Shown here: positions 34,402 to 43,502 of the stretch, piece by piece | Layout of the letters: each line of letters opens with the position of its first letter | Position numbering within the stretch: the first letter of the stretch is position 1 | Assembly: GCA_020524525.2 (NCBI GenBank) | Contig: CP129018.1 | Span: forward strand, 1,306,115-1,370,114 | DNA: 64,000 nucleotides | DNA from: Bacillus tianshenii | Lineage (GTDB): Bacteria > Bacillota > Bacilli > Bacillales > Bacillaceae_N | Direction of reading: 5' to 3' | Notes under the pieces: model-generated | Told to the model about the DNA's origin: nothing | Databases searched by the model: none | The model's input: only the letters and a program-made list of their open reading frames with translations | Translations under genes and position numbers: made by a program

Positions 34402-34803
34402 ATGAAACGTATACAAGATGAGAAAGGGTCGATGACTGTTGAATTTATGGCCGTTCTGCCATTGATTTTTCTGTTGTTGCTAATTTGTTGGCAGTTTCTT
34501 GTTGGGGCATATGCAGTTGTCGCAACAAAATCAGCTGTTAACGAGGCAGCAAAAGTATATGCAATTACCGAAGATGCTGGGAAAGCACAAGCAGCTGCTG
34601 AAAAAGTAATTCAAGCAAACGATCATATTCTTTCTTACGAAGGAAGCACTATTTCTTCACCAGATTCAGAGGGGTATTTTGATGTCGAAATAGAAGTTAA
34701 GCTTGCACTTGTCTTTTTACCGGGAATTATTAAAAACAATCTTCCGGCTAATAGACAGTTTGTTTCGTTTGAAGAAGAAATCCAAAGTAGAGTGATCCGC
34801 TAA
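34402..34803 (+). CDS. TadE-like minor pseudopilin
   Basis: A 133-residue protein. The prepilin-like leader MKRIQDEKG is followed by SMTVEFMAVLPLIFLLLLIC, with Glu at mature position 5, as in TadE pseudopilins. A soluble C-terminal domain of about 95 residues follows. It should be cut by the same peptidase as the Flp pilin. Starts 2 nt after the previous stop, and its stop overlaps the next ATG (TAATG). Confidence 0.85.
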   Translation: MKRIQDEKGSMTVEFMAVLPLIFLLLLICWQFLVGAYAVVATKSAVNEAAKVYAITEDAGKAQAAAEKVIQANDHILSYEGSTISSPDSEGYFDVEIEVKLALVFLPGIIKNNLPANRQFVSFEEEIQSRVIR

Positions 34804-35468
34804 TGACTAATTCAATCAGAAATGAAAAAGGAAATGTGACAATTTTTGTGCTAAGTGTTTTCTTTTTGCTTATGATCATTGTGTTTTTCGTACTTCTCAA
34901 TTTCGCCAAAGTTTTCATTGATAAACAGCAAGCTTCAAATAGCGCTGACCAAGCGAGTCTTGCGGCAACAAAGTTAATCTATGACAAAACGGAAGAAGCG
35001 ATCAAAGACTATGACCTATACGCGATTCTTAACCCGTTGGACCCGTATGTTCCGATCGGTCCGGATATTAGCCTGAAAGAACAACAGTTAAAAGGGATGC
35101 ATCCAAATTGGTCTAAAAATGAAATTCGTTATGCGGCTATTGATGACATATTAACTGTTGAACTGTCTAGTAACGTAAAGCTGCAATCTTTCATTCTTGC
35201 AGGGCTACAGTCAGCTAGCAGTGAAATGAAAGGTACTGTTAACCGAATTATTACAGACAATGGTGCAACCCCAGCAGGAACAACAATTGATATGTTTGCA
35301 AAGGAAAGAGTCGAAGTAAAAACATCTGTACGGTATGAGACAATTAAAGATGAAGAGGGTGTTATACCTCATTTTGAAGAACAAGTCTTTCAAATAGGAA
35401 AAAGCAGAGAAATTGATTTTGTTGATAATGTTTATTATTGGATCGATCAAAAGCATGAAATCAATTAA
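34803..35468 (+). CDS. Tad-like pseudopilin / Flp pilus-assembly protein
   Basis: A 221-residue protein beginning MTNSIRNEKG, then NVTIFVLSVFFLLMIIVFFV. The EKGNVTIF helix opening and the following segment DKQQASNSADQASLAATKLI are typical of TadF/TadG-like proteins (putative Flp pilus-assembly domain). Position 5 after the Gly is Phe rather than Glu, so processing may differ. Translationally coupled to tadE by a TAATG overlap. Confidence 0.8.
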   Translation: MTNSIRNEKGNVTIFVLSVFFLLMIIVFFVLLNFAKVFIDKQQASNSADQASLAATKLIYDKTEEAIKDYDLYAILNPLDPYVPIGPDISLKEQQLKGMHPNWSKNEIRYAAIDDILTVELSSNVKLQSFILAGLQSASSEMKGTVNRIITDNGATPAGTTIDMFAKERVEVKTSVRYETIKDEEGVIPHFEEQVFQIGKSREIDFVDNVYYWIDQKHEIN

Positions 35469-35498
35469 ATTTTGCTTGTTATTTGGGGTTGGTTAAAC

Positions 35499-36812
35499 AT
35501 GGTGAAAAATATAAAATCCATCGTGCTGTTTTTAATGTGCCTGCTTGGGTTACTTGGAGCAGCTGGGTGCTCCAGCTCGCAAACTACAGATAATGAAAGT
35601 GAGCAATTGGAAGAAACATTATCTACTGAACAATTAATTGCTACTGAACCAGGTCCATTCTCAGGAAGTTTATTTTATCGGACATCAGAACAAAACCAAG
35701 CAGAAGTGATACAGGCACTCGATAATTTTCCAGTATTATCTGGGCAAGGAAATGAATTGTTTGATGAATATTGGTCCCATTTAAGTTCCCTATTTGTAGA
35801 GGATTATTACAGTCCTGAATTGGTTATCAGCCGTTGGAAGGTTGCTTCATTTGGCAACCCTGATATTGAAGATAGTCGATTTGCATTTAAGCAAAATTTA
35901 AATGTTGAAATAATTCTAGATGCGAGCGGCAGCATGGCGGGCAAGATCGGTGAACAAACAAAAATGGAATTAGCCAAACAAGCTATTAAAGAATTTGCAC
36001 AAAGTCTTCCAAATGAAGCAAGAGTAGCACTACGAGTATATGGGCATAAAGGAAGTAATAAAAAATCAGATAAGGAAGAGTCATGCAGCCGAAGCGATAT
36101 CATTTATCCGATGCAAACGTACAACGAGATACAGCTCAATCAAGCTCTTGAAGAGGTTTCACCGACGGGCTGGTCTGCCATTGATAAATCATTAGTCCTC
36201 GCCCAAAAAGACTTAGAAAATTACGAATCTGATAAGCATACAAACCTTATTTACCTTGTAAGTGACGGAATTGAAACTTGTGGCGGTAATCCCGTCCACA
36301 CAGCCAAGAAGCTAAAAAGTTCTCCTATCAAACCTTTGTTAAACGTTATTGGTTTTGATGTAAACATAGAAGGGCAAAAGGAATTAAAAGCAATCGCAGA
36401 AGCATCAGAAGGGCTGTATGTAAATGTTCGAAATCAAACCCAACTAAAAAATGAGTTAATTCAAGCGAAAGAAATAGCAAAGAAATGGAAGGAATGGAAA
36501 CAGAATGCTTCAGTAGAGCTGCAGGCTGTTCAAGTTGACCGTATGAAATGGATTAATCACTATGAAAAAGATTGGTATGAAAAAAGTTGGCGTGAAAGCT
36601 TAAACATCGATGCTTCAATTGAATATTTATATGCCAGTGGCAAATTAAGTGAGCAAGCTAAGACGTATTTTAATAAACGCAAAGAACAACGAGAACAAGT
36701 AGTAACTGAATCAAAACAAGAACTTATCCAATATTTAATCGGTCTTACGGAATCCTCCTTTAGAAAATTAGAAAAGGAAGTTCAGCAAAAGCACGAAAGC
36801 AATATTTACTAA
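35499..36812 (+). CDS. VWA-domain lipoprotein, second paralogue
   Basis: A 437-residue exported protein. Hydrophobic signal with a lipobox-like GAAGC (Cys24), a GPFSG motif, then a VWA domain with MIDAS DASGS (from D141), RVALRVYGHKGS and LIYLVSDGIETCGGNP. It is clearly homologous to the 31114 protein over the whole VWA domain and the linker before it. The C-terminal 130 residues are helical and charged. ATG 35499 is preferred to one at 35472, since it starts the signal peptide properly. The two paralogues bracket the repeat protein and pseudopilins. Confidence 0.83.
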   Translation: MVKNIKSIVLFLMCLLGLLGAAGCSSSQTTDNESEQLEETLSTEQLIATEPGPFSGSLFYRTSEQNQAEVIQALDNFPVLSGQGNELFDEYWSHLSSLFVEDYYSPELVISRWKVASFGNPDIEDSRFAFKQNLNVEIILDASGSMAGKIGEQTKMELAKQAIKEFAQSLPNEARVALRVYGHKGSNKKSDKEESCSRSDIIYPMQTYNEIQLNQALEEVSPTGWSAIDKSLVLAQKDLENYESDKHTNLIYLVSDGIETCGGNPVHTAKKLKSSPIKPLLNVIGFDVNIEGQKELKAIAEASEGLYVNVRNQTQLKNELIQAKEIAKKWKEWKQNASVELQAVQVDRMKWINHYEKDWYEKSWRESLNIDASIEYLYASGKLSEQAKTYFNKRKEQREQVVTESKQELIQYLIGLTESSFRKLEKEVQQKHESNIY

Positions 36813-36831
36813 AAAAAGGGGGGGAGAAATA

Positions 36832-37674
36832 TTGCCTATTATTCAAGTGGTTTTCGGTATATATGTTTTTGTGATGATCGGTGTTTCTTTAAAATGGGCA
36901 TATCATATGTATGCCAATTATGAAATGATGATTTCACAACCTAAAGGATGGAAGAAATTCTTTTTTTATTTATTTTGGCTCCTAGTACTATTAAGTGTAT
37001 TAATGGTATCAATAGTCATGGCAATTGAACTTAATGTATGGCTGAAAGAGTTGAAAATGACAATCTATGAGATCGAAAATCCTGTTTTTTTCAAGCAGAA
37101 GGATTCAGAGCTTTTTCTATATTTAACTGCAGGTATGTGCAGTTTAGGCATTTGGATATTGATTAACTTTATCATTTATGTGTATAAAAAAGAGCGCAAA
37201 CGATTGCTTGTTCATCTATTAAATTATTTATTGTTATTTTTTCTACTGCCAAATATCCTTTTGTTTGGTGTCTATGAGTATGCTGATGAAGAAGGGTTAA
37301 CGATAAATGGAATTTTCACACCAGAAAAAACGTACAAGTGGGAAGACTTGCAAGAGATGGACGTCTATATTTACGGTTACCTGGATGATGAGCAAGACCC
37401 GGACGAATTTTGGGGTGAGAAGCATGTAGCTCGAGCTACTGTCAACATGGAGCTAACCTTTGAAAATAAAGTACTCACATTTACAACTCAGGAATTAAAC
37501 TCCACGAAAAGCCTTTACCTCAGTGAAATGAGTTTATTAAAAGAAACAGCGCTTGCCTCCAATGAAAAGATTGCCTATGACATTGCAGCAAATGAAACAG
37601 CAATTAAAATATGGAATCAAATTTATAAGCCGATTAGAGAAAATCTTGAGGTTCTCGCTGAAACAGAAAGGTAA
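36832..37674 (+). CDS. Membrane protein with soluble C-terminal domain, last gene of the Tad operon
   Basis: A 280-residue protein. TTG 36832 follows GGGGGGAG. Four hydrophobic helices (2-20, 42-66, 98-120, 128-148), then a soluble domain of about 130 residues starting NGIFTPEKTYKWEDLQEMDV. The latter has a beta-rich pattern with aromatic strands, reminiscent of bacterial PH-like domains, but this is a guess. No known motif. Ends before a hairpin and dif-like site B. Confidence 0.65.
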   Translation: MPIIQVVFGIYVFVMIGVSLKWAYHMYANYEMMISQPKGWKKFFFYLFWLLVLLSVLMVSIVMAIELNVWLKELKMTIYEIENPVFFKQKDSELFLYLTAGMCSLGIWILINFIIYVYKKERKRLLVHLLNYLLLFFLLPNILLFGVYEYADEEGLTINGIFTPEKTYKWEDLQEMDVYIYGYLDDEQDPDEFWGEKHVARATVNMELTFENKVLTFTTQELNSTKSLYLSEMSLLKETALASNEKIAYDIAANETAIKIWNQIYKPIRENLEVLAETER

Positions 37675-37687
37675 ATATAATTATTTC

Positions 37688-37720
37688 TAAAATGGATAGG
37701 GGAAAGTGCTATCCATTTTA
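37688..37720 (+). terminator. Hairpin at the end of the Tad operon
   Basis: TAAAATGGATAG (37688-37699) and CTATCCATTTTA (37709-37720), perfect 12-bp stem, 9-nt loop. No T tract follows beyond the stem, but the right arm itself ends in TTTTA. Confidence 0.7.
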
Positions 37721-37721
37721 G

Positions 37722-37748
37722 AGTTACTATAATAATATTATGTAAACT
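37722..37748 (+). repeat. dif-like site B
   Basis: Left arm AGTTACTATAA, 5-bp centre TAATA, right arm TTATGTAAACT. The right arm is identical to the XerD arm of B. subtilis dif as I recall it, and the left arm matches its XerC arm at about 8 of 11 positions. dif has a 6-bp centre, one longer than here. Same orientation as sites A and C. Confidence 0.6.
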
Positions 37749-37789
37749 TCTTCTTCTCCTCCACACATATGGAGAAGAACAAATAAACG

Positions 37790-38392
37790 TTATTTTCTTT
37801 TAAACCCTTCTAATAGTGTTTCAATAAGCAGGGTGGCTTCATTTACTAATTCGTATTTCTCTTCGTACAAACACCAATCATAAAGAGTACCACGCAAGCA
37901 CCTAGTAAAGAGGCGTGTCATAAAAACAGACGAATGTTTGGTGCTAAACTCTTCATTTTCAATTCCTTCTGCAAAAAATGATTCCACTATTCGATAAAGA
38001 GGCCGACTTTCTTGGGCTATATAACGATCATTGTTCGGCTGGATTGCATTCATATAAATTGTCCGCACAAGATCTTTACCGAGGTAGTCGCGCAGGTAAT
38101 TCATTTGAGCATGGACGAGCTGTAGTAATTTTTCTTCTGCTGTTATCCCAGGAGAAAGTTCCGCTTCAAAGGCTAAATAAAAGTCATCAATTTCTTTAAA
38201 TTTTTCAATAAAAATTTCATGCTTTGATTTGAAATGGTTGTAAAATGCTCCTTTTGATGTATTTGTAGCTGCAACAATTTCATCAACTGTAACTTTGTTG
38301 AACCCTTTTTCACTAAACAAATGTAAGGCTGTGTCTAGTATTTTTTTCTTTGTTTGTTGGGCCTTTACTTGCCTTGGCGTTAATGATTTCAA
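37790..38392 (-). CDS. TetR-family regulator of the 38.6-43.5 kb operon
   Basis: A 200-residue TetR protein. The HTH is at residues 10-55: KILDTALHLFSEKGFNKVTV and TNTSKGAFYNHFKSKHEIF. The ligand domain is of the FadR/QacR-like helical type. TTG 38392 is preferred, since AAGGTG lies just before it and inside the longer ORF from ATG 38407. It is divergent from the permease gene. A 25-bp near-palindrome in the shared intergenic region, repeated before the thiolase gene, is its likely operator. The inducer is probably an acyl-CoA or ketone-body metabolite (inference). Confidence 0.88.
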   Translation of the reverse strand: MKSLTPRQVKAQQTKKKILDTALHLFSEKGFNKVTVDEIVAATNTSKGAFYNHFKSKHEIFIEKFKEIDDFYLAFEAELSPGITAEEKLLQLVHAQMNYLRDYLGKDLVRTIYMNAIQPNNDRYIAQESRPLYRIVESFFAEGIENEEFSTKHSSVFMTRLFTRCLRGTLYDWCLYEEKYELVNEATLLIETLLEGFKRK

Positions 38393-38464
38393 TGATATCA
38401 CCTTCATTTAAATATTCAAAAAATTCTTGACATTATCCTTGAGTACCTTTTACTATTATACTAC

Positions 38465-38489
38465 AGACTATAGTTTGTGACTTCAGTCT
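38465..38489. promoter_or_regulatory. Probable TetR operator, copy 1
   Basis: AGACTATAGT, 5-nt spacer, ACTTCAGTCT. It matches copy 2 at 39924-39948 in 19 of 25 positions and lies between the divergent tetR and permease genes. Confidence 0.7.
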
Positions 38490-38602
38490 ATGAAAAGATG
38501 GTAAGATGAATGTATTTATTTATCTTACCAAATTTATGCTTTCTGTTCATATGAAAAGCAGAGATTTGAAAGCGGTTTCTAAAACAGTAGAGGAGTGGAT
38601 TG

Positions 38603-39901
38603 ATGGAAATTTTACAAGTAGGCGTCATTATCTTGTCATTGGCATTGTTAATTATTTTTGCACTAAGAGGAATCAGCATTATTATCCTTGCGCCGGTTGC
38701 AAGCTTATTTGTAATCGTGCTGACAGATATGCCGATTTTAGAAACCTTGCAGGAATCATACATGAAAGGGTTTATCGGCTTTGCGGGTAAGTTTTATTTA
38801 ATCTTTCTGTTTGCTTCTATGTTTGGGAAATTCATGGAGGACAGCGGTGCAGCCCGTTCGATAGCGGAATCAATTCTAAAGGTTATCGGGAAAAAGAAGC
38901 AATTAAATGTCATTCTTGCTGTTGTGTTAATAAGTGCACTGCTGACATATGGCGGCATTAGTGTCTTTGTCGTTATCTTCGCAATCTTACCGATTGCACG
39001 GCCATTGTTTAAGGAGTTAAATATTCCATGGCATATTTTTATGGGAGCTTTTTTCTTTGGGGTGGCAACCTTTACAATGACGATGCTTCCAGGTACGCCG
39101 GCGATTCAAAATATCATTCCAACTCAATATTTTGATACAACACCAACAGCCGCTCCGATGGTTGGAATTGCAGCGACAATTTCTATTATTATCTTTAACA
39201 TCTATTACTTAAATCGAGCGTTGAAAAAATCACGTGATAATAATGAAGGCTATGTAACTCGAGGAGAAGAGGAAGAACAAACAGAGGAGTTAAGAGAACT
39301 CCCACCGTTTTGGCTTAGTATTATTCCACCGCTTTTCCTTCTTGTTACGTTAAATATTATTAAGCTTGATATTGTATATACGCTTATGCTTTCTGTTGTT
39401 TTATCCATGTTTATTTTCTGGAAGTACCTTGATAATAAAACACATACCTTAAATCAAGGAGCATTAAACACGGTTATCCCTATTGTTAATACAAGTGCAG
39501 ATGTCGGGTATGGGACTGTTATCGCCGCTACCGCAGGGTTTGCAGTTCTATCAGAAGGTCTTGCACAAATTCCAGGAAGCCCGTTGATTTCCCTCTATTC
39601 GGCAACATCACTACTAGCAGGTGTGACCGGTTCTGCTTCAGGTGGCCTTGGAATTGCGATGGAAGTACTCGCAGATAAATATATCCAATTAGGAATCGCA
39701 CCAGAAGCAATTCATCGGATCGCAGCCATTGCGAGCGGTGGACTTGATGCCCTGCCACATAACGGTGCTGTTATTACAGCTCTTGCGATTGCAGGCTTAA
39801 CACACCGTCAGGCATATAAGCATATTTTCTTTACAACTGTACTGGGACCAACGATTGCAGCAGTGCCTGCATTGATTGTAGCGATTATGTTTTATTCATA
39901 A
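38603..39901 (+). CDS. GntP-family permease (probable hydroxybutyrate or organic-acid transporter)
   Basis: A 432-residue protein with about 12 membrane helices and a charged cytosolic loop near residues 205-230 (NNEGYVTRGEEEEQTEEL). TMLPGTPAIQNIIPTQYF and GVTGSASGGLGIAMEVL are typical of the GntP/D-beta-hydroxybutyrate permease branch. ATG 38603 with GAGGAG 7 nt upstream. First gene of the operon with thiolase, ligase and SDR. B. subtilis YxjC, next to 3-hydroxybutyrate genes, is of the same type. The substrate assignment is inferred from context. Confidence 0.82.
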   Translation: MEILQVGVIILSLALLIIFALRGISIIILAPVASLFVIVLTDMPILETLQESYMKGFIGFAGKFYLIFLFASMFGKFMEDSGAARSIAESILKVIGKKKQLNVILAVVLISALLTYGGISVFVVIFAILPIARPLFKELNIPWHIFMGAFFFGVATFTMTMLPGTPAIQNIIPTQYFDTTPTAAPMVGIAATISIIIFNIYYLNRALKKSRDNNEGYVTRGEEEEQTEELRELPPFWLSIIPPLFLLVTLNIIKLDIVYTLMLSVVLSMFIFWKYLDNKTHTLNQGALNTVIPIVNTSADVGYGTVIAATAGFAVLSEGLAQIPGSPLISLYSATSLLAGVTGSASGGLGIAMEVLADKYIQLGIAPEAIHRIAAIASGGLDALPHNGAVITALAIAGLTHRQAYKHIFFTTVLGPTIAAVPALIVAIMFYS

Positions 39902-39923
39902 GCTTATTTTTTTACACAGAAAA

Positions 39924-39948
39924 AGACTATAGTCTGAAACTGTAGTCT
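39924..39948. promoter_or_regulatory. Probable TetR operator, copy 2
   Basis: AGACTATAGT, spacer CTGAA, ACTGTAGTCT: 9 of 10 bases are inversely symmetric. It lies between the permease stop and the thiolase start, 21 nt before the latter. Confidence 0.75.
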
Positions 39949-39969
39949 CATTAAATGGAGGAGTAAAAA

Positions 39970-41184
39970 ATGACAAAGACCGCAGTACTTACAGGTGGTA
40001 TTCGAACACCGTTTGGGAAGTTTGGAGGCTTTTTCAAAGATTTTTCAACGGTAGAACTAAGCTCAATTGTAATGAAGGAATTATTGAAACGCTCTGAAGG
40101 ATTATCAGATAAAATTTCTAATGTGAATTGGGGTGTGTGTACGCAGGCTGAAGCTGAGGAAGTCGTCGCTCCAGTTATTGCACGGCAAGCGTTGTTAAAA
40201 GCAGGCTTACCCCCTGAGACAAATTCTATGACAATTGATAAGGCATGCTGTTCAGGGATGTCTGCTGTTTCACAAAGTGCTCATACCATTATGCGGGGAG
40301 ATGCAGCGATTAGTATAGCCGGTGGTGCAGAGGTGATGAGTCGAACACCAATGATGATTCGGCCGCTCCGTTGGGGAAACCGTCTTGGAGATGTGAATAT
40401 ACGCGACCCGTTAAATGGTATTCGTTATATGGATTATAATCTCGTGTCGATTGATGCAGCAGATGTAGCTTTGGAGTATGGTGTATCACGGGAAGAACAG
40501 GATAAATGGGCGTACCGAAGTCAACAGCGGTGGAAACAGGCAAATGAAGGCGGGAAATTTAGCGATGAAGTAATGGAAATAACGAAAACAGACCGAAAAA
40601 ACAATGTCTACACATGTAAGGAAGATGAATTTCCAAGACCAGAAACGACTTATGAAAAGCTTGCTTCTTTGAAAACAGTGCTTGGAAGTTCGACTGTCAC
40701 GCCGGGAAACGCGCCGGGTCTTAATGATGGTGCGGTTGGATTAATGTTAATGGATGCTGAGACAGCCAAGCAAAACAACCAGCCGATCTTAGCAGAAATT
40801 ATTAGTACAGCAAGCGTTGCCACAAATCCTCGCGATATTGCGACTGTGCCAGCACTAGCGATTCAAAAGGCACTCGAAAAAGCAGACTTAACAGTTGATG
40901 ATTTGTCTTTATTCGAAATTAATGAAGCATTTGCAGCTGTTCCGCTTGTCAGTACAATTCTTTTAGGTGAGAAGAATAAAGAAAAAATTGAAGAAATTCG
41001 TTCAAAAACAAATGTAAACGGCGGGTCAATTGCGATGGGACATCCGGTCGGCGCAAGCGGTGCGAGAATACTTTTAACACTTATTCATGAATTACGTCGC
41101 AACGGTGGGGGCTACGGGGCAGCAAGTATTTGCGGGGGGCTGGCCCAAGGTGAAGCGATTATTATCAAAGTGCCAAGTGAATAG
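39970..41184 (+). CDS. Thiolase (acetyl-CoA acetyltransferase family)
   Basis: A 404-residue thiolase. The acyl-binding Cys is C93 in DKACCSGMSA. NEAFAAVP, GGSIAMGHPVGASGARI and ICGGLAQGEA hold the other catalytic His and Cys. Length and full motifs indicate an active degradative or biosynthetic thiolase. AGGAG before ATG 39970. A TetR operator precedes the gene, so it may also have its own promoter. In this operon it would split acetoacetyl-CoA to two acetyl-CoA. Confidence 0.92.
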   Translation: MTKTAVLTGGIRTPFGKFGGFFKDFSTVELSSIVMKELLKRSEGLSDKISNVNWGVCTQAEAEEVVAPVIARQALLKAGLPPETNSMTIDKACCSGMSAVSQSAHTIMRGDAAISIAGGAEVMSRTPMMIRPLRWGNRLGDVNIRDPLNGIRYMDYNLVSIDAADVALEYGVSREEQDKWAYRSQQRWKQANEGGKFSDEVMEITKTDRKNNVYTCKEDEFPRPETTYEKLASLKTVLGSSTVTPGNAPGLNDGAVGLMLMDAETAKQNNQPILAEIISTASVATNPRDIATVPALAIQKALEKADLTVDDLSLFEINEAFAAVPLVSTILLGEKNKEKIEEIRSKTNVNGGSIAMGHPVGASGARILLTLIHELRRNGGGYGAASICGGLAQGEAIIIKVPSE

Positions 41185-41212
41185 ACCGAATCTTTTAAAA
41201 AGGGGTGTAACG

Positions 41213-42769
41213 ATGATGAAACGAGTAGAAAATATTCCTCAACTGTTAAGGGAAAATGCGAAAGACATACCCTCTGAGTTGTTTTTACAGTTTGAAGATC
41301 TAACCTATACGTTTAAAGAAATGGACGATTATGCAAATCAAGCTGCAAACGCGTTTAAAAGCCTCGGTGTTCAAAAAGGACAGCATGTGGCGTTTATGAT
41401 GAAAAACAGTCCTGATTATTTAGCATTATGGTTTGGTTTAGCAAAGCTTGGCGCCGTGATGGTTCCGATTAATACAAATATTAAAGGAGAAGGGCTTGCT
41501 TATATCCTGCAGCATTCGGATTCTGAATTGTTAATAATGGATGAAGAATTTGAAGAAGAGCACGTTCGATTGAAAACAGAGCATGCTCTTGCAGTACGTA
41601 CATCTTCAATAGGAGAGATGATGCAAAAAGTGGCCGGTGAAAGCAAACAGTTTGAAGATATTAGCGCATCAATTGATAAAAGTCACCCAATGGCGATTAT
41701 TTATACATCTGGTACAACAGGACTGCCGAAGGGCGTTGTCATTCCGCACTATTCCTATGTTCATACAGGCTGGCTTTTTCAAGAACGAATGATGAATCTG
41801 ACGAAGGAAGATAAGCTGTATACGTGCTTACCGCTATTTCATGCGAATGCCCAGCAATTCTCTGTCATGGGGGCGCTTGTTGCCGGAATTCCGCTTGCAT
41901 TGTCGCGAAAGTTTAGTGCCAGTCGTTTTTGGAAGGATATTCAGCGCTATGAGCCGACTGTTTTTAACTATATTGGTTCGATGATGACGATTTTAATGAA
42001 AAACGAACCAACTGAGCATGAAGCCAATAACTCAGTCAAAAAAGTGTTCGGTGCAGCCTGCCCGAAAGAAATTTGGGAACAGTTCGAGAAGCGTTTTGAT
42101 TTAACGATTGTCGAAGGCTATGGCTTAACTGAAACAGGAGCAATTGCACTCTGTAATCCACTTGATGCGATTCGAGTCGGTTCAATCGGAACACCAATGG
42201 ACCATGTTGAGGTAAAGGTAGTAGGAGAAGGCGGAAAGCAGTTACCGCCAAATGAAAATGGAGAAATAGTTGTTAAGGAAACAATCGGGCACACGATGTT
42301 CCAAGAATATTACAAAATGCCTGAAAAGACGGCAGAGACCGTTCAAGCCGGCTGGTTTCATACAGGTGACCGCGGTTGCGTAGATAACGATGGCTATTTT
42401 TACTTTAAAGACCGCATAAAAGACTGCATCCGCTACCGCGGTGAAAATATTTCATCCTTCGAAATTGAGCGCGCTGTCAATAAACACCCCTTTATTACAG
42501 AATCAGCGGCAGTCGGCGTCCCATCAGACTTAGGAGAAGAGGATGTGAAAGTCTTTCTCGTACTGCAGGATGGGAAAGAGCTGGATTATGAATCATTTAT
42601 TCGTTTCTGTGAGACGGAAATGGCCTATTATATGGTGCCAAGATATGTTGAAATCATCTCAGAACTTCCGAAAACCGCAACACAGCGCACGCAAAAGTTC
42701 CAATTACGTAAGCAAGGAAATGATAACGCATGGGACCGAGTAAAAGAAAATATTACATTAAACCGCTAG
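41213..42769 (+). CDS. AMP-forming acyl-CoA ligase
   Basis: A 518-residue ANL-superfamily enzyme. P-loop IYTSGTTGLPKGVV, A5 motif GYGLTETG, GWFHTGDRG, and the hinge FKDRIKDCIRYRGENIS. The C-terminal catalytic Lys region is PKTATQRTQKFQLR. ATG 41213 with AAGGGGTG upstream. A much longer ORF from 41087 overlaps the thiolase and is rejected. The family is close to crotonobetaine/medium-chain acyl-CoA ligases, so the substrate is uncertain. Acetoacetate would complete the operon's route. Confidence 0.88.
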   Translation: MMKRVENIPQLLRENAKDIPSELFLQFEDLTYTFKEMDDYANQAANAFKSLGVQKGQHVAFMMKNSPDYLALWFGLAKLGAVMVPINTNIKGEGLAYILQHSDSELLIMDEEFEEEHVRLKTEHALAVRTSSIGEMMQKVAGESKQFEDISASIDKSHPMAIIYTSGTTGLPKGVVIPHYSYVHTGWLFQERMMNLTKEDKLYTCLPLFHANAQQFSVMGALVAGIPLALSRKFSASRFWKDIQRYEPTVFNYIGSMMTILMKNEPTEHEANNSVKKVFGAACPKEIWEQFEKRFDLTIVEGYGLTETGAIALCNPLDAIRVGSIGTPMDHVEVKVVGEGGKQLPPNENGEIVVKETIGHTMFQEYYKMPEKTAETVQAGWFHTGDRGCVDNDGYFYFKDRIKDCIRYRGENISSFEIERAVNKHPFITESAAVGVPSDLGEEDVKVFLVLQDGKELDYESFIRFCETEMAYYMVPRYVEIISELPKTATQRTQKFQLRKQGNDNAWDRVKENITLNR

Positions 42770-42785
42770 AAAGGAAGTTACAGTC

Positions 42786-43502
42786 ATGATTAACCTTCAA
42801 GGACAAACAGCAATTGTTACAGGAGGGGCGAACGGTATCGGAAAAGCAATTGCAAATCGGCTGACAGAGGCAGGAGCCGTCGTTATTTCATTTGATGTTC
42901 ATGCAGACAGCACTGACCCGCTCCAAAAGAAAGTAAATGTCGCGAATGAAGAAGAAATCGAACAAGCTGTGAAAGAAGTAAAAGAAGAGCACGAAAATAT
43001 TCATATATTAGTGAACAATGCAGGGATTTTTCGTGATAAGCGATTGATTCAGATGAGCGGGGAAGAGTGGGACCAAGTATTGAATGTGAACTTAAAAGGT
43101 TCTTTCTCCATGATGAAGCATGTAGCACCCCATATGCTAGAGAACGAGTATGGAAGAATCATTAATATCTCATCTGTCTCCCATCTCGGGAATTTCGGTC
43201 AAGCGAATTATTCTGCATCAAAAGCCGGAATTGTCAGCATGTCGAATACGGCAGCACTTGAATTAGCACCATCTATTAATGTAAATGCAGTGGCACCAGG
43301 TCCGATTGACACACCATTATTTCAATCAATGGATGATAAGGGAAAGCAAAAGCTAACGAAAAAGGTACCGCTCGGCAAGGTCGGTCAGCCTGAAAATATC
43401 GCAGATGCTGTTCTTTTCTTTGCCTCCGATCTCGCGTCCTACGTTACAGGAACTTTGCTTCCTGTTGATGGCGGATTAACAAGTGGATTAAATTTACGAT
43501 AA
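42786..43502 (+). CDS. Short-chain dehydrogenase/reductase (FabG or 3-hydroxybutyrate dehydrogenase type)
   Basis: A 238-residue classical SDR. TGGANGIG cofactor loop, NNAG, catalytic Ser in NISSVSH, YSASK (Tyr and Lys), and the PGPID loop. FDVHADS after strand 2, with Asp, favours NAD. This makes hydroxybutyrate oxidation plausible, although FabG-like or other hydroxyacyl substrates cannot be excluded. AAGGAAG before ATG 42786. Its last codons form the left arm of dif-like site C. Confidence 0.88.
   Translation: MINLQGQTAIVTGGANGIGKAIANRLTEAGAVVISFDVHADSTDPLQKKVNVANEEEIEQAVKEVKEEHENIHILVNNAGIFRDKRLIQMSGEEWDQVLNVNLKGSFSMMKHVAPHMLENEYGRIINISSVSHLGNFGQANYSASKAGIVSMSNTAALELAPSINVNAVAPGPIDTPLFQSMDDKGKQKLTKKVPLGKVGQPENIADAVLFFASDLASYVTGTLLPVDGGLTSGLNLR

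Noticed and set aside
41087-41212. Long 5' extension of the ligase frame
   Set aside because: It overlaps the thiolase gene in another frame. The ATG at 41213 has a proper ribosome site and starts the family homology.
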